Shown: positions 43,046-54,332 of the stretch, piece by piece
Position numbering within the stretch: position 1 is the stretch's first letter
How the letters are laid out: every line of letters starts with the position of its first letter
DNA from: Calamus simplicifolius
Lineage: Eukaryota; Streptophyta; Magnoliopsida; Arecales; Arecaceae
Direction of reading: 5' to 3'
Length of the DNA: 64,000 nt
NCBI GenBank assembly: GCA_900491605.1
Contig: UESW01004567.1
Coordinates: 491,736-555,735 of the forward strand
The notes under the pieces: generated by a model
What the model saw: only the letters and a program-made list of their open reading frames with translations
Database searches by the model: none
What the model was told of the DNA's origin: nothing
Made by a program: the position numbers and the translations under genes

Positions 43046-43754
43046 CGCGCTCTCTGCTATTCTGCCAACGCCCTACTGTTCCGCAGATGATTCGGTTTTT
43101 ATTTCACTAGAATTGATGATACGGCGCAGTGGGGGACATAAAGCTGCATCAGAGCTTTCCGGAAGGTGTTCTTTTCCCATGCAGGTCATTTCGACGTGCC
43201 GCGCACGCAACCGTTTACCATTGGAGAACGTCATTTTCTCAGGATGACATTCTGAACCTGCCAGTTTCCGTAATGCCAGTGGGTGATCCTCCTCATTTAA
43301 TGATCACGATTTGGGATCAAAAGGAGATCATCGCATGCGTCTCGATTTAGGTGATGGGCTCGGCGCGCAACGGGACGTTGCGCCTATGCTGAGGGGCCAT
43401 GTGGAGGCATGGGCCGGACGTTTTGGATCTCGGGGCTTACAGCTTGAGTGGTTTTTCTCGGTTCGTTTCTGCCTATAAAAGGGGAAAAGAGGGGTCATGT
43501 TTGGTTATCCCCAAAGTGTCTTTCCCATCAGGGCTTCTACTATGCTTATTTCTCTGCTGTTGCGAGTGAGAGGACCGAGCTTTCCTCTCATAGGCTCCCT
43601 GCCACTGGATAGCTGGGGTGACGGGGGAGCCGCCGAAGAATGGCTCACCCTTAGGGGATGAGTCCCGGAGATCATATGGAGAGTGCACAGGGAGGGCGCA
43701 GAGATCACACGGAGAGTGCACAGGGAGGGCGCAGAGATCACACGCAGAGATCAC
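43046..43754. other. Unassigned insert between the 27-bp array and the integrase break
   Basis: Contains a TATA-like CCTATAAAAGGGG (43472-43484, plus strand) and a duplicated GAGAGTGCACAGGGAGGGCG unit ending in AGAGATCACAC (about 43679-43745). No coding region is supported; frames at 43473-43754 are integrase read-through into this DNA. Confidence 0.5.
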
Positions 43755-44426
43755 CGAAGTAAGGTGGTGACGGATTCCGTGCTCCTCACAAAACTGGCAG
43801 AATTTGGAGTTGTCAAACTACTTACCGTTATCGGTGATTATAGTGTGGGGGAGGCCGAACCGGCAAATGATGGAACTCCAAACGAAGTCTCTGGCCCGCG
43901 CCTCGGTAATTTGTGCAACTACTTCTGCCTCGACCCACTTGGTGAAGTAGTCGATGGCAACGAATAGAAATTTCCGCTGTCCCGTGGCAAGCGGGAATGG
44001 GCCGAGGATGTCCATCCCCCATTTGGCAAAGGGCCAAGCGGAGGATATAGAAACTAGCTCGGCGGAAGGGAGTCTTTGGATGCTTGAATGTCTCTGGCAG
44101 GGGTCGTAGGCTCGGACCAGATCGTCCGCATCTCTTTGCATGGTCGGCCAGTAATAGCCTTGTCGCAGCACTTTGTGGCAGAGGGACCGGCTTCCCAAAT
44201 GGTTGCCGCAAATCCCTTCATGTACCTCGCGTAGAGCATAGTCCGCTTCGGATGGGCGAAGGCATCTAAGCAGCGGCATGGAAAAAGACCGTTTGTAAAG
44301 CTGGTCGCCGATCAACACGTAATGAATGGCCTGCAGTTTCAGCTTTCTAGCCTCTCTTCGGTCGACGGAAGCGACCCTTCTTGAGATATTTGAGGATAGG
44401 GTCGAACCAGGATGGTTCGGCCTCAA
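43755..44426 (-). pseudogene. Tat1 integrase, C-terminal half missing
   Basis: The zinc finger keeps HEGICGNHLG but reads AYDPCQRH, where the first Cys of the usual C-x-x-C is Tyr. First catalytic Asp in KWGMDILGPFP, second in IITDNGK. A nonsense codon follows immediately (43815-43817). The frame continues FDNSKFCQFCEEHGI and HHLTSV, and integrase similarity then stops at about 43754. The catalytic Glu and C-terminal domain are absent. Confidence 0.88.
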
Positions 44427-45300
44427 CTTGCATTACTCGGTCGGCTTCCGTGATGCTCGGCTTTTCCAGAGTCTCCAGGTGGAACTTCTGCTCGGCATCC
44501 ATCGTCTCCGCGGTTGCCAATCGGGAGAGTAGGTCGGCGTGGGCATTCTCAGATCTGGAATCTGAATGATTTCAAATTCGGCAAAGTGGGGAAGCTGGCT
44601 ACGCACCTCCTGAGATATCGAATCATGTTTGGCTCCCGGCTTCAAACTCTCCCCGAACATGGCCGGCTACCAGCTGAGAGTCGGTGAAGGCATTAAGCTT
44701 TTCCACCTTCAGATTGCGGGCGATCCGGAGACGGCTAACAGGGCTTCATACTTGGCTTCGTTGTTGGAAGCTGGGAAGGAGAATCGGACGCCATATTCGA
44801 AGGTCATCCCCTCAGGACTGGTAAGAACTAGACCCGTGCCGGAGTGACGGGCATTGGATGACCCGTCAACGTGGAGGAGCCACCGGGCTCCAGACTTTGG
44901 CTCTTCAAGGGAGTTTGGGGTAGAGCCGTCCTCCAGGATTGTACACTCGAGGAGGAAGTCGGCTATCACCTAGGCTTTGATGGCTGGACGAGGCTGAAAA
45001 TGTATGTCATGCTCGCTTAGCTCGATAGCCCATTTTGTCATTCTCCCCGATGTCTCGGGATGGTGGACTACCGCCTTGATGGGTTGGTCAGTCAGGACCG
45101 TCATGGAATGTGCTTGGAAGTACGGCCTCAGCCTTCGAACTGAGGTGATTAAGGCCAGAACCATCTTTTCAATCCTGCTATACCTCGTCTCCGCATTGCG
45201 AAGCAGCCTGCTCACATAGTATATCGGCTTCTGGACTTTGCTTTCTTCTTTGACTAGCACCGAACAAACCGCACCCTCTAAAACGGCCAGGTACAAGAAT
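44427..45300 (-). pseudogene. Tat1 RNase H and additional archaeal-type RNase H
   Basis: First domain at 44970-45296: YLAVLEGAVCSVLVKEE, KPIYYVSRLLRNAETRY, VLTDQPIK. Second domain after a stop at 44970: RWLLHVDGSSNARHSGTGLV with catalytic Asp and SNNEAKYEALLA with catalytic Glu (44709-44969). The rest toward integrase is frameshifted. A second RNase H of the LHVDGSSN type is characteristic of the Tat lineage. Confidence 0.87.
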
Positions 45301-46642
45301 AGGGTTTCTCCCGGGGCTGGACTACTAAGGAGTGGGGGCGAGCCGAGGTACTTTTTGAGATTTGCTCCTTGAACACCTTGTTAACCAGCCTCTGGTAGGT
45401 TGCCCCTGCATTCTTAAGGCCAAAAGGCATAACACGGTAACAGTAGGTACCTCGGTCGGTTATGAAGGCGGTCTTTTCTTCATCCTCAGGGGCCATTCGG
45501 ATCTGATTATATCCCGAATAGGCGTCCATGAATGACAGCATTTGGTGGCCTGAGGTGGCATCCACGAGCTGATCGATCCGAGGAAGGGGAAAGCTGTCCT
45601 TCGGGCAGGCTTTGTTGAGGTTGGTGAAGTCGATGCAGGTCCTCCACTTGCCGTTCAATTTTTTCACCATGACGACATTTGACAGCCAGCTCGGATAATT
45701 TACCTCTCGGACAAAATTGGCCTTGATGAGCTTGTCGACCTCTTCTTCGATGGCCTTTTGCCGCTCTGGGGCAAAGCTCCTCTTCTTCTGCTTAACGGGC
45801 CTGTGCATCTCGTCCACGTTGAGACGATGGATGAGAACCTCAGGGCTGATCCTCGGCATGTCGGAGGCGGACCAGGTGAAGATGTCAGCGTTACTCCGGA
45901 GGAATCTGATTAATCTGTGCCGAGGCTTTCCTTTGAGCAGCGACCCAATTTTTACGGTTCGGTCGGGCTGAGCTTCGTCCAATGGCACCTCCTCCAATTC
46001 CTCTGCCGGTTCTCCCCGCTGTTCGGCAAAGTCCTCGTGAGTGTCTAGCCCGTCAACCTCCGGCATTATAGACTGAAGGCTCGTAACAAAGCATTGCCGA
46101 GCCATGGCTTGACTTCCTCGAACCACTCCAACTCCTCGCTCGGTGGAGAACTTCATAGACAGATGCGGGATGGAGACAACTGCCTTGAGGGACATTAGAC
46201 CGGGCCTACCGAATATGGCGTTGTATGGGGATCTGAGGTCGGTCACTAGGAAGTCTGTCTGTACAATAGTCACAAGGGGCCAGGTTCCCGCGCGGACCGT
46301 CAGGGTGACGACCCCTTCCGGGACAATGACGTCGCCTGTGAATCCCATCAAGGTGGAATCCACGGCTTGAAGGTTTTCCATGAGCAATTTCATCCTGGCA
46401 AACACACCAAGGTACAAAACATTTCCTGAGCTTCTACTATCAACGAGGATTCGGCTTACATCATAATTGTTCAAATTAAGGGATACAACTAGTACGAAAT
46501 CATGGGGGAGTTGTATCCCCAGAAGATCATCGTCGGAGAAGGAGAGCTCGCCTGTCCTTGCCTTTTTTGGTGCCGATTCTTCACCGCCGGCCCTAGGGCT
46601 CGATCCGCTGGCCTCTTCAATCATGTTGATGCGGCCGATCAC
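45278..46642 (-). pseudogene. Tat1 protease and reverse transcriptase with internal deletion
   Basis: 454-codon frame. The protease reads ILVDSRSSGNVLYL, so the catalytic D-[ST]-G is Asp68-Ser69-Arg70 and likely dead. The reverse transcriptase fingers and palm are clear (NGKWRTCIDFTNLNKACPKD, LSFMDAYSGYNQIRM, TYCYRVMPFGLKNAGATYQR). Just after NKVFKEQ, near 45360, the sequence jumps to the tether that precedes RNase H (YLGSPPLLS in a neighbouring frame). The Y-x-D-D box and the thumb/connection, roughly 130-150 residues in relatives, are missing. Confidence 0.9.
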
Positions 46643-46734
46643 GGGCGGATTGGGTGGAGGAGGAGGTTGTTGGAGCTAGGGCTGACGGTCACCTCCTTGT
46701 GGTGGCTCGGGCACTCTCCTAAACTGATCCATTC

Positions 46735-48152
46735 ATCCCCGCTGGATCAGCCTCTCAATCTCATTCTTCAGCTGCCAGCATTTTTCAGTGTCATGACCGT
46801 GCTTCCTATGGTAGCGGCAGTACTTGGCAGGATCTCTTCAGGTCGGGTTCCCTCGGAGAGGCACTGGCCGGGGGAGCTGGCGCTCTATTTCCATGAGGAT
46901 TTATGCTGGGGCACGGTCAGCGGGATGTAATGATCGAATCGCCTGGGAGACTCCGGGAGCGATTCCTTGGCGGCAGCGGGGGGACTCTTTGGCGGCGAGG
47001 CGGACTTGGTCGCCGGGCGGGACGGTGCCTGTCGGGGACTTTAGGCTCCTTCTTCTTTGCTTGCTTAGCGCGGGCGACTCTCCACGATTCCTCGACCCTA
47101 GCATACTTGTCCGCAAGGGCCATCATATCAGAGAGACATGGGGGTAGCTGACCTCCATAGCCAGGTAGAAGTCGCTCTCCTTCGAGACTCCCCCCGCTAG
47201 AGCGGACATAGCCACCTCATGAATAAGGTGGTCCACCTCTAACATGGCCTTGTTGAAACGGCCAAGGTAATTCCTCAAGGACTCGCCCTCTCTCTGCTTG
47301 ACTTCGGAGAGGGAGTCGGATCTTCGTCGGTGGCGGCGACTGCTGACGAATTGGCCAATAAAAAGGCGGCTCAGCTCGTCGAATGAATCGATGGAACCTG
47401 GCTTCATGGCGTTGAACCAGGTTCGGGCGGATCCTCTGAGGGTGGATGGAAAGGCACGGTAGAGGACCGCATCAGATGCTCTGTGGAACATCATTATTGA
47501 CCGGAAGCTACTGAGATGGTCATCCGGGTCAGTGGAGCCGTGATAGGGTTCGACGGCTGGTAGCTTGACATGGGAGGGAATCACTTCCTCCATGATCCCC
47601 TTAGAGAAAGGGATGCCCTGTTCCGCTTTGGGCTGGGGCGGATGGGCCTGCTTGGCGGCGTCCAGCTCCTGACGCATCTCCCAGATCTGACGACGGATCT
47701 CCTCTTCCGGTCAGGGGAGGAGCTGGGCGTGAGAATTGCAAGGATGGCATTGAATCATGGCGAGATGTCACCGGGGAGAGGGATCGGGCTCGCCGAGATC
47801 TGGGAGGATCTCTATCATAACCGCCTCGTGGGACTGGTTTGTCCCCTCTGGGCCAGTGTGGAGGATCCGCGGATTCATGCGGATCAGAGGAGGAGGCTGC
47901 CGGCGAAGAAGGAATCGCCGCCTCCTTCTGAGGATGCGAAGCAGGAGGAGCTGCAAGGCGCTCTTGAATCAGGTGGGTAAGGGCCTAGACTTGTTGAACC
48001 AGTGTAGCAAACTGGTCCTGGGTCACCAGGATGGCAGGCGCTGATGGGGTTTCGATCGGTGGACGTTGCGGCGCTGTACCGCCAGTTGGATCAGGCCTCT
48101 GGGAAGCGACCTGATCTTGGGCTTCAGAAGTTGCTTTCCTCCTGTTGGCCAT
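46735..48152 (-). pseudogene. Tat1 gag
   Basis: Start chosen at 48152 (MANRRKATSEAQDQ), about 65 bases inside the primer site; Tat2 has the matching MANCKRAT start at 51302. A nonsense codon interrupts after FATLVQQV. The retrotransposon-gag domain is open at 47123-47677 (DDHLSSFRSIMMFH, GSARTWFNAMKPGSI, FDELSRLFIGQF, REGESLRNYLGRF). The C-terminal nucleic-acid-binding motif CRYHRKHGHDTEKC, then WQLKNEIERLIQRG, is read near 46755-46835. Other frames here are shadows. Confidence 0.85.
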
Positions 48153-48217
48153 TGAAGAGGTTCTTCTCCGGATTTAGATCCTTGTCTCCTTTCTTCAAGT
48201 TTTGATGGGAATTGAGA

Positions 48218-48234
48218 CCCTTCCTCTAGCGCCA
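48218..48234 (-). other. Primer binding site of Tat1
   Basis: The minus strand reads TGGCGCTAGAGGAAGGG three bases inside the 5' LTR and is identical in Tat2 (51367-51383). I did not assign the tRNA. Confidence 0.8.
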
Positions 48235-48237
48235 ATC

Positions 48238-49176
48238 TGTTGCCGCCGGGATCCGTCCTCCGACTCGGGTGCGGTCGATCTCCAGGAAGAGGGGGGCGGA
48301 CCTGCACAAAAAGTCCACACGCGGGAGGCGCTAGGGGTGGCCCTCCGGAAAGACCCTCCGACGCTCAAGTCAGTGGAGAAGAAATCGGCGATCAACCAGA
48401 CAATGGGGAGGTGGATCTCTCCGGGAGGCCTCTCCGGGGCGGCCAATCGGAAGCTCCAGAGGGCAAGAGTGCCGACGAGCTGCCGGAGAGAGCAGTGAGG
48501 AGTGTGTAAAAGATGTGTACCTGAGGGAATCTACGAGTCTGATATTTATAGACTGTCACCTGGATCTTGAGCATCTTCTGGAAGGTTCGGAGGTTGTTGC
48601 GATATGGAGGCGGACAGAATCAGCCGTTGCGGGGCCGTTAGAATCCGTATCCCGTTTGTTAAGGGATCGACGGCTGGGAGAGCTCCTTGATGTCTCGAGA
48701 TCTGGTTGAGTAGACCTGGGGCGGTTATGATAGGTTTTAGGCCACGCCTCGATATGATTCCTTGTCTAGGATGTCGTTCTGGTAAGCCTGGGCTCTCCCG
48801 CGTCAGGTTCTGCGGAGGTAGGTGTTAGGTTGTGGATCGCTTGATGAAGCCGAGCTACGGAAGCTCGGGAGAGCCGAGCTATAGAAGCCCGGAAGGGCCG
48901 AGCTACGGAATCCCGAAATAGCCGAACTATGGGAGCCCGGAGGAGGCCGAGCTATGGGAGCCCGGAAGGGCCGAGCTATGGAAGCCCGGAAGGGCCGAGC
49001 TACGGAAGCTCGGGAGAGCCGAGCTATAGAAGCCCGGAAGGGCCGAGCTACGGAAGCTCGGGAGAGCCGAGCTATAGAAGCTTGGAAGGGGCCGAGCTAT
49101 GGGAGCCCGGAAGGGAACAGGTCGGCCTTAGCCGCCTCGCACGAATATTGACGCTATGATGATTTTACCCCCAACA
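48238..49176 (-). repeat. 5' LTR of Tat1
   Basis: Full LTR (939 bp) from TGTTGCCGCC to CCCCCAACA on the plus strand. The minus-strand TATA-like TATAAATA is at 48543-48550 and the short-unit array at 48845-49115. The flank is AAGTA/AGTAC-type sequence with no partner to test. Confidence 0.9.
48845..49115. repeat. Short-unit tandem array in the Tat1 5' LTR
   Basis: Eleven or so ~24-bp units of GAGCCGAGCTATAGAAGCCC type. Spurious open frames at 48929-49159 derive from it. Confidence 0.85.
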
Positions 49177-50457
49177 AGTACATTTAAAAATTGAGAATCA
49201 ACCCCTAGCTACCAATCTTTCAACAAAGCTGTACGTAGGAGATAAGTTCGATTGGATTTCGAGTTAGGCATATATTTATTTGGACACAGATTAGATTCGG
49301 ATTTGGATGCCAAATTTTTTTTTGGACCTAATTAAACTCAATCTCTAGCCCGGAAAGGATTTTGGACCTAAGCTCAATAATGCAGGTTCTGGCTAGAACC
49401 CAACCCACCCACCTAGGCTCTTAATTTATGGCTCGTTCTTCTAGCAACAAGTGACTGGCCTCGGCTCAAGAATTTAAGAACCACCTACGACGCAGAAGTT
49501 TACTCATCGTCTCTTTCAACGATATGCGCAATGCATGTTCTCTATTAATGGATTAATATCTAATATCCAATGATTTAACATGGAAGTTCTGTCAATGATA
49601 AGCTAAATACTGTACACCTTTACAGCAAAAGTGCCAAATCGAAGAGCCCCTACACCATTATATATATACCGCCTGTGTCAAAATCTTGAGCCATCTGAAA
49701 TCACTGAACAATTTGGCAGTTGCTTAGATGGAAAAGATATCCATGACAACCATAAGGTGGCGACCAAGTACTCCAACTGAATGCATGCTATTTGGTTAAT
49801 AGAAATCCATGCCATGGCAAAATCCATCTCCTATGCGGCAAACTTCAGCTTCTCCGCCACTGCCAAAAGAGAGGAATTTCCTTCACAAGCTTGATTTTGC
49901 AGGTCAAATTAAACCTCCTAGCAATTTGCATCCATTGCTACGGCTCTTATGACGGACAATATAATGCTAGTCCATGACGAATGAGACTCAATAGCATACC
50001 CTGTACGAAAATCATATGGTACCGATTTATATTGTTGTGGTTGCAGATAAAGTCCATGATTATTTCTTACGAGACTCAATAGCTTCACCTCATGATGTTG
50101 CTTCCGTGAGTAACTGCGGAGAAGAGGTTTTGCCAATCTATACCGCACGGCTAGCTTATCAGAAGAATGAGTTCTGAAAACAAAACAGAAAAGGTGGTGC
50201 AGAGCCATTGTCAAACTGATATACGTTATCAGAGATTAGTTCATATATTATTTCTTCATTAATCAACTAAAAAGGGATACTTTTTATCAACATGTAGAAA
50301 CTTAGCTTTTGTTATTTCTCACTGTTTATAGAGCTGCAATTTGTAATTTGGGACCTTTTGCTAGATTCATTCAAGAAAGTGGCAATAGGCTTTGCTAGAC
50401 AGGCCTTGAAAGAGCAGTGCTGTTGAATGATGGAACCGTACCTTAATTATTAGATAT
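49177..50457. other. Unassigned, possibly low-copy DNA
   Basis: 1.28 kb without LTR, pol or array similarity to the rest of the window. The longest open frame is 98 codons on the minus strand (49918-50214), with no recognisable domain; I do not call it a gene. Confidence 0.45.
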
Positions 50458-50720
50458 GTTTGGGGTTTAATCTAGTTCATATCTTCGGGATACTGTATTC
50501 CTTGAAGGTCTTCATTGCTCGGAGATGATCCAAGTTCCATATCCTGAGGGTACTATATCCCTTGAAGGTCTTTATTGCTCAGAGGTAATCCGAGTTTCAT
50601 ATCCTGGGAGCATCGTATCCCATGAAGGTCTTCATTGCTCGGAGGTGATCCAAGTTCCATATCTTAGGGCACTGTGAGGTCCTTATTTGAAAAGACGAGC
50701 CACTTGCACCGAACCTTTTC
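50458..50720. repeat. Tandem array, ~60-bp units (right copy)
   Basis: Three to four units with TACTGTATTCCTTGAAGGTC and TTCATTGCTCGGAGATGATC. Starts GGGGTTTAATCTA and ends near CACTTGCACCGAACC, paralleling 12530-12730. Confidence 0.75.
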
Positions 50721-50979
50721 AAATTGATTCTCCTCTTCGCTTAGTCATAATTGGTAGAAATGGTATTGATAATCATTTTAACAGTGCTAATCGCCATTAG
50801 GTTTGACAGGATAGTTGTCGTTGCACCCCATCATCCCGTGCAGTAGGAGAGACTGGATAGGGGGATCATGGCTGCAACGTTGAATTGTGGCAAGAGAATA
50901 TTGGAGATAAAGAGCGAGCCCAATGGAATCTGGGCAGGCTCCTATCTACTCCCCTCCATGGTGCCAGTTTAACTTCTTT

Positions 50980-51302
50980 ATGGCCGGGCTGTCGCGGAAG
51001 GCTGATGGCTTCTAGTGGATTGAGCGAAGGGACCACCGGTAGGATCGAGATGTTTGTTCCGCCAAGAAGTTGCTGAGTGGATTAGTGGGAAGATGAACTC
51101 CATGAAGCTTCTGCACTAGTTATAACAGGGCTTGAACTTGTTGGACCAGCATGGCAAACTGGTCCTGGATGACCGGGGCTACTAGCGGTGGAGGAACCTC
51201 GGTCGATGATGGCTATGAGAGCACCGTGTTATTTGTGGGATCAGGCATTTGAGAAATGGCTTGATCAGGAGCATCTATGGTTGCTCTCTTACAGTTGGCC
51301 AT
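50980..51302 (-). pseudogene. Tat2-type gag N terminus, fragment
   Basis: From 51302 the minus strand reads MANCKRATIDAPDQAISQMP, then DPTNN and a stop, then further on QDQFAMLVQQVQALL, matching the Tat1 gag start (QDQFATLVQQVQAL). The retro-gag domain and pol do not follow; the 60-bp array is reached instead, so most of the element is deleted. Confidence 0.72.
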
Positions 51303-51366
51303 TGAGGAATCGTCGTTCTTGTCAAGAACATTGTCTCCTTGATTACAAGTTTAAAAGGACTTGAGG

Positions 51367-51383
51367 CCCTTCCTCTAGCGCCA
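51367..51383 (-). other. Primer binding site, Tat2-type
   Basis: TGGCGCTAGAGGAAGGG on the minus strand, same as Tat1. Confidence 0.78.
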
Positions 51384-51386
51384 ATA

Positions 51387-52336
51387 TGATGCTGCTGAAA
51401 TTCATTCTCTGGCTTAGGGGCGGTGGACATCGGGATCCGAGTAGCGCTCTTCCGTCCGGATGGACCTGCAAGGCAGTTTTTGCACAGAAAGCATGAAGGG
51501 TGGTCCCTACGAAAGATCCTTCAATGTCCAAGTTAATGAAAATCTCCAACAATTAGATGAAAGGAGAAGGCTCCAGCAGAAGGATCTTCCTTCGTTAGAT
51601 AATTTTTCAGAGTAATGGCCTTTGCTAGAGTTTTTTTTTGGCTTAAATTTCCTTCGAGAGTGTACTTAAGGGTCTTGAGACTTAGTATTTGTACGCCGCC
51701 GAGGAGGTGAGCCGTTATCTAATTTTTGGGGTGCATTTTAGGGAGTTGGCATCCGATAAGGCTAGAATCCCAATGGTTACGGGGATCGGCAGTTGATGAA
51801 GCTGACGGACGCTTTATCAAAAATTTAAAATCTTGTTGATCATAGACGGAGTGCTATATTTGGCTCTCATTTCTGTTTTGGAAAGCTCATTTTGCGATCC
51901 TTGTGATTGGGGTGGTTCATCCTCTAAGATATCCGGTGTAGTTTGAAGTAGCAATGGTGCTTACGTTGAAGGGACAAGGATCGATCCTAGTGAGGTAGCT
52001 CGGCTCTAACGAGGCTCGAAGTTAGCTCGGCCTTTTCGAGGTGCTAAGATAGCTTGGCCCTGCTGAAGTTTAGAGACTGACTCTGGTGTCGGCGTCGAGA
52101 CTGACGATGGCATCGACACTAACTCTGAAGTCGGTGAGAAGACTGACTTTGACGTCGATGCTGAGACTAACTCTGGTGTCGGCACTAGGACTAACTCTTG
52201 CTGTCTATTGGACCATAGTCTAGTCAATTCAAACATAGCTTGATTTTAACCAAATTAAAGATAACTCAACCTTTGTTAACTTGACCTTTGTCATCGAGCA
52301 TGTTTATTGATGCGGTGACAATTTTCTTCCACATCA
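51387..52336 (-). repeat. Tat-type Gypsy LTR ('Tat2'-type, 5' LTR)
   Basis: Relative of 10951-11743. It begins TGATGCTGCTG next to the primer site and ends CCACATCA. Contains GTCGGCGT/GACTCTGG-type short repeats near 52080-52200, giving a spurious minus-strand frame at 52006-52236. Confidence 0.8.
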
Positions 52337-52488
52337 ATATCCAATCTCACACATTCTGTGATGGAATGCTCAATATCCGCATAGTCGCCGGTGTCACCCT
52401 GATTGGAAGAAGAGAAACTGCGTCGGCTAAAGAATGCAGAAGATTTGGCGCCTAGACCGTAAACTCTATGATCATTTGGCTATGTACC

Positions 52489-54332
52489 TGTTAGTGTATG
52501 CCCTAAATCCAATTGGATTGAATGTTGTATACATTCTATGAATACAAATCAAATAAAATGATTTCTTTATCTATCCAGATGTCTTTTATTTGATATATTT
52601 GTCTATGAGATAAAGTCCAAAAGAATGTGAACAGTGCATATGGAATTTGTAATAGAGATTACAAATTGTGAGATCCAAATTGCACGTTATGATTTAATTC
52701 TTTAAACTTCCCTAATCGATGTGTAGATGGGATTGGACACCATCGAACACCGTGAGACTGGCACACATTGCATATCCTCACCCTTGGGGTGAGCAGCTGA
52801 TTTTACAAGCTGAAGTATGAAGATACTTGGATAGATATGTGGATGCTTGTTATTGTAACGATGCATTAGATGACCCATACAGAGATCCCATATGGATATT
52901 CTATATAGTGTCGATGGTTGATCTCTAATGACGATGGTATGAGTGATCCTTTGACTTGAGATCTTCATTGCATCTCATGTATGGATTGTCATACTTTGAC
53001 AATATCCAAACGTCGCTCTAGCCATGGGTGGCAAATATGGTGTCGGTTGGGTATGACATAAGCACATGAAGATGGTGTTTGATCAAGATAGGATTCGTCT
53101 TCCTTGATAGAAAGTGTTATATCCCACGGCCACTTGATGGATTAAATTGATTGTTAAATCCTTGTAAGGTTAAGTTGGAATTCGAAATGGTTTCGAAGTT
53201 CTAATTTATATGAGTCAACTTTTTCTGAGATCAAGTAAACAAAGATCAATTACAGGGTTGACACATTCCATACAACTGATTGATTTGGGATATGTGACGA
53301 AAGGATTTGATCATACGGTAACCGTTCATGGATAGGTGTTGTTGATGGTCATGTCAATAAAACCTTTAGCAGTTAGGTGGTCATGATGCTTTGCTAAAGG
53401 ATTCTCATGATCTATAATCATGTTGTTAATTTGGACAAAGAGATGTTCAATCATTCTTAGGGTCTGTGATTAGGACATGATTATTGCCAACATGTTAAAG
53501 GGCTTAATGGGTCACACGCATTAAGAAGAATTTTGGATAATTAAAATGAGAATTAAATTAGATTTAATTCAGATAAGATGATCAATTAAATAATTGGGTA
53601 AGACCCAATTTAAAGAAGATAAAATAATAATGGATATGATCCATTATAGTAGAAAGAATGTTAAGGATAAATTATTTGTGCATATGATGAACAAATAATT
53701 GGATACCCAAATATGACTTGATCCATGTGATGGATGGCTCTAATTATTCGAGTATGGATGAAAAATCTCAGCCATGTGAAGATGAAATCATGCCTATGGG
53801 ATGAGGCATGATGAATCTCTACGGTTCGATGATGAACACATACAGATTGTGGCATGTTGTTATGAGATAACTTACTCCTAATTTCAAAGGCTACGATTAT
53901 GACACTTGGATTAATGTTACCATATGTATGGGAGTTTCTTCTATTTCCTTGGATTACTGTTACCATGACGTTACCATGAAAAGAGGTCTCTTCTGTTTCC
54001 TTGGATTAACGTTACCATGACATTACCATGAAAAGAGGTCTCTTCTTCTCCTTGAAACATTTCTTTCTCTCCCTCTCTCTATAAATATAGTTCCTTCCTC
54101 CTAGGAAGGGTGAGCGTGAGAAGGAAAAGATTAGATCTTTTAGATCTTCGGAGATATTTTCTGCTTTGAATATTTCTATAAGGGGATTCAAGAGGCACTA
54201 GCACCCCTCTCCCAAAGTGTCATCTTCATACCTTGAAGGTTTCATCCACTCTTCTCTGCGTGGATCACCGTTAGAGGCCGGACACGTGGATGGCTAGTGG
54301 CAGAGGATTCACCGACTTCATCCTTTTCTACA
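52489..54332 (+). repeat. LTR of a further Copia-type element (solo or 5' LTR)
   Basis: Begins TGTTAGTGTATGCCC and ends TTTTCTACA, 1.84 kb. Contains a plus-strand TATA box TATAAATA at 54080-54087 near the 3' part and a ~51-bp tandem duplication (TTCCTTGGATTA, then GTTACCATGA, then AAAAGAGGTCTCTTC) at about 53940-54050. No partner LTR or coding part is in the window. SIRE-III interrupts directly after it. Confidence 0.6.
54080..54087 (+). promoter_or_regulatory. TATA box of the 52489-54332 LTR
   Basis: CTCTCTATAAATATAG followed within ~60 bp by a purine-rich leader, the usual LTR promoter position. Confidence 0.55.

Larger units (their letters stand above)
38436..49176 (-). mobile_element. 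Tat/Retand-type Ty3/Gypsy retrotransposon 'Tat1'
   Basis: Minus-strand element: 5' LTR 48238-49176, primer site, gag, protease-reverse transcriptase, RNase H, a second (archaeal-type) RNase H, integrase, a 3' region with an antisense gene and tandem repeats, polypurine tract, and a 3' LTR that lacks its outer ~230 bp because it abuts SIRE-II. Dual RNase H plus an antisense ORF in the 3' region is a recognised Tat-lineage trait. Internal deletions have removed part of reverse transcriptase and integrase. Confidence 0.9.

Noticed and set aside
49918..50214. 98-codon minus-strand frame as a host gene
   Set aside because: No recognisable domain, no promoter or intron signals, and no second line of evidence.
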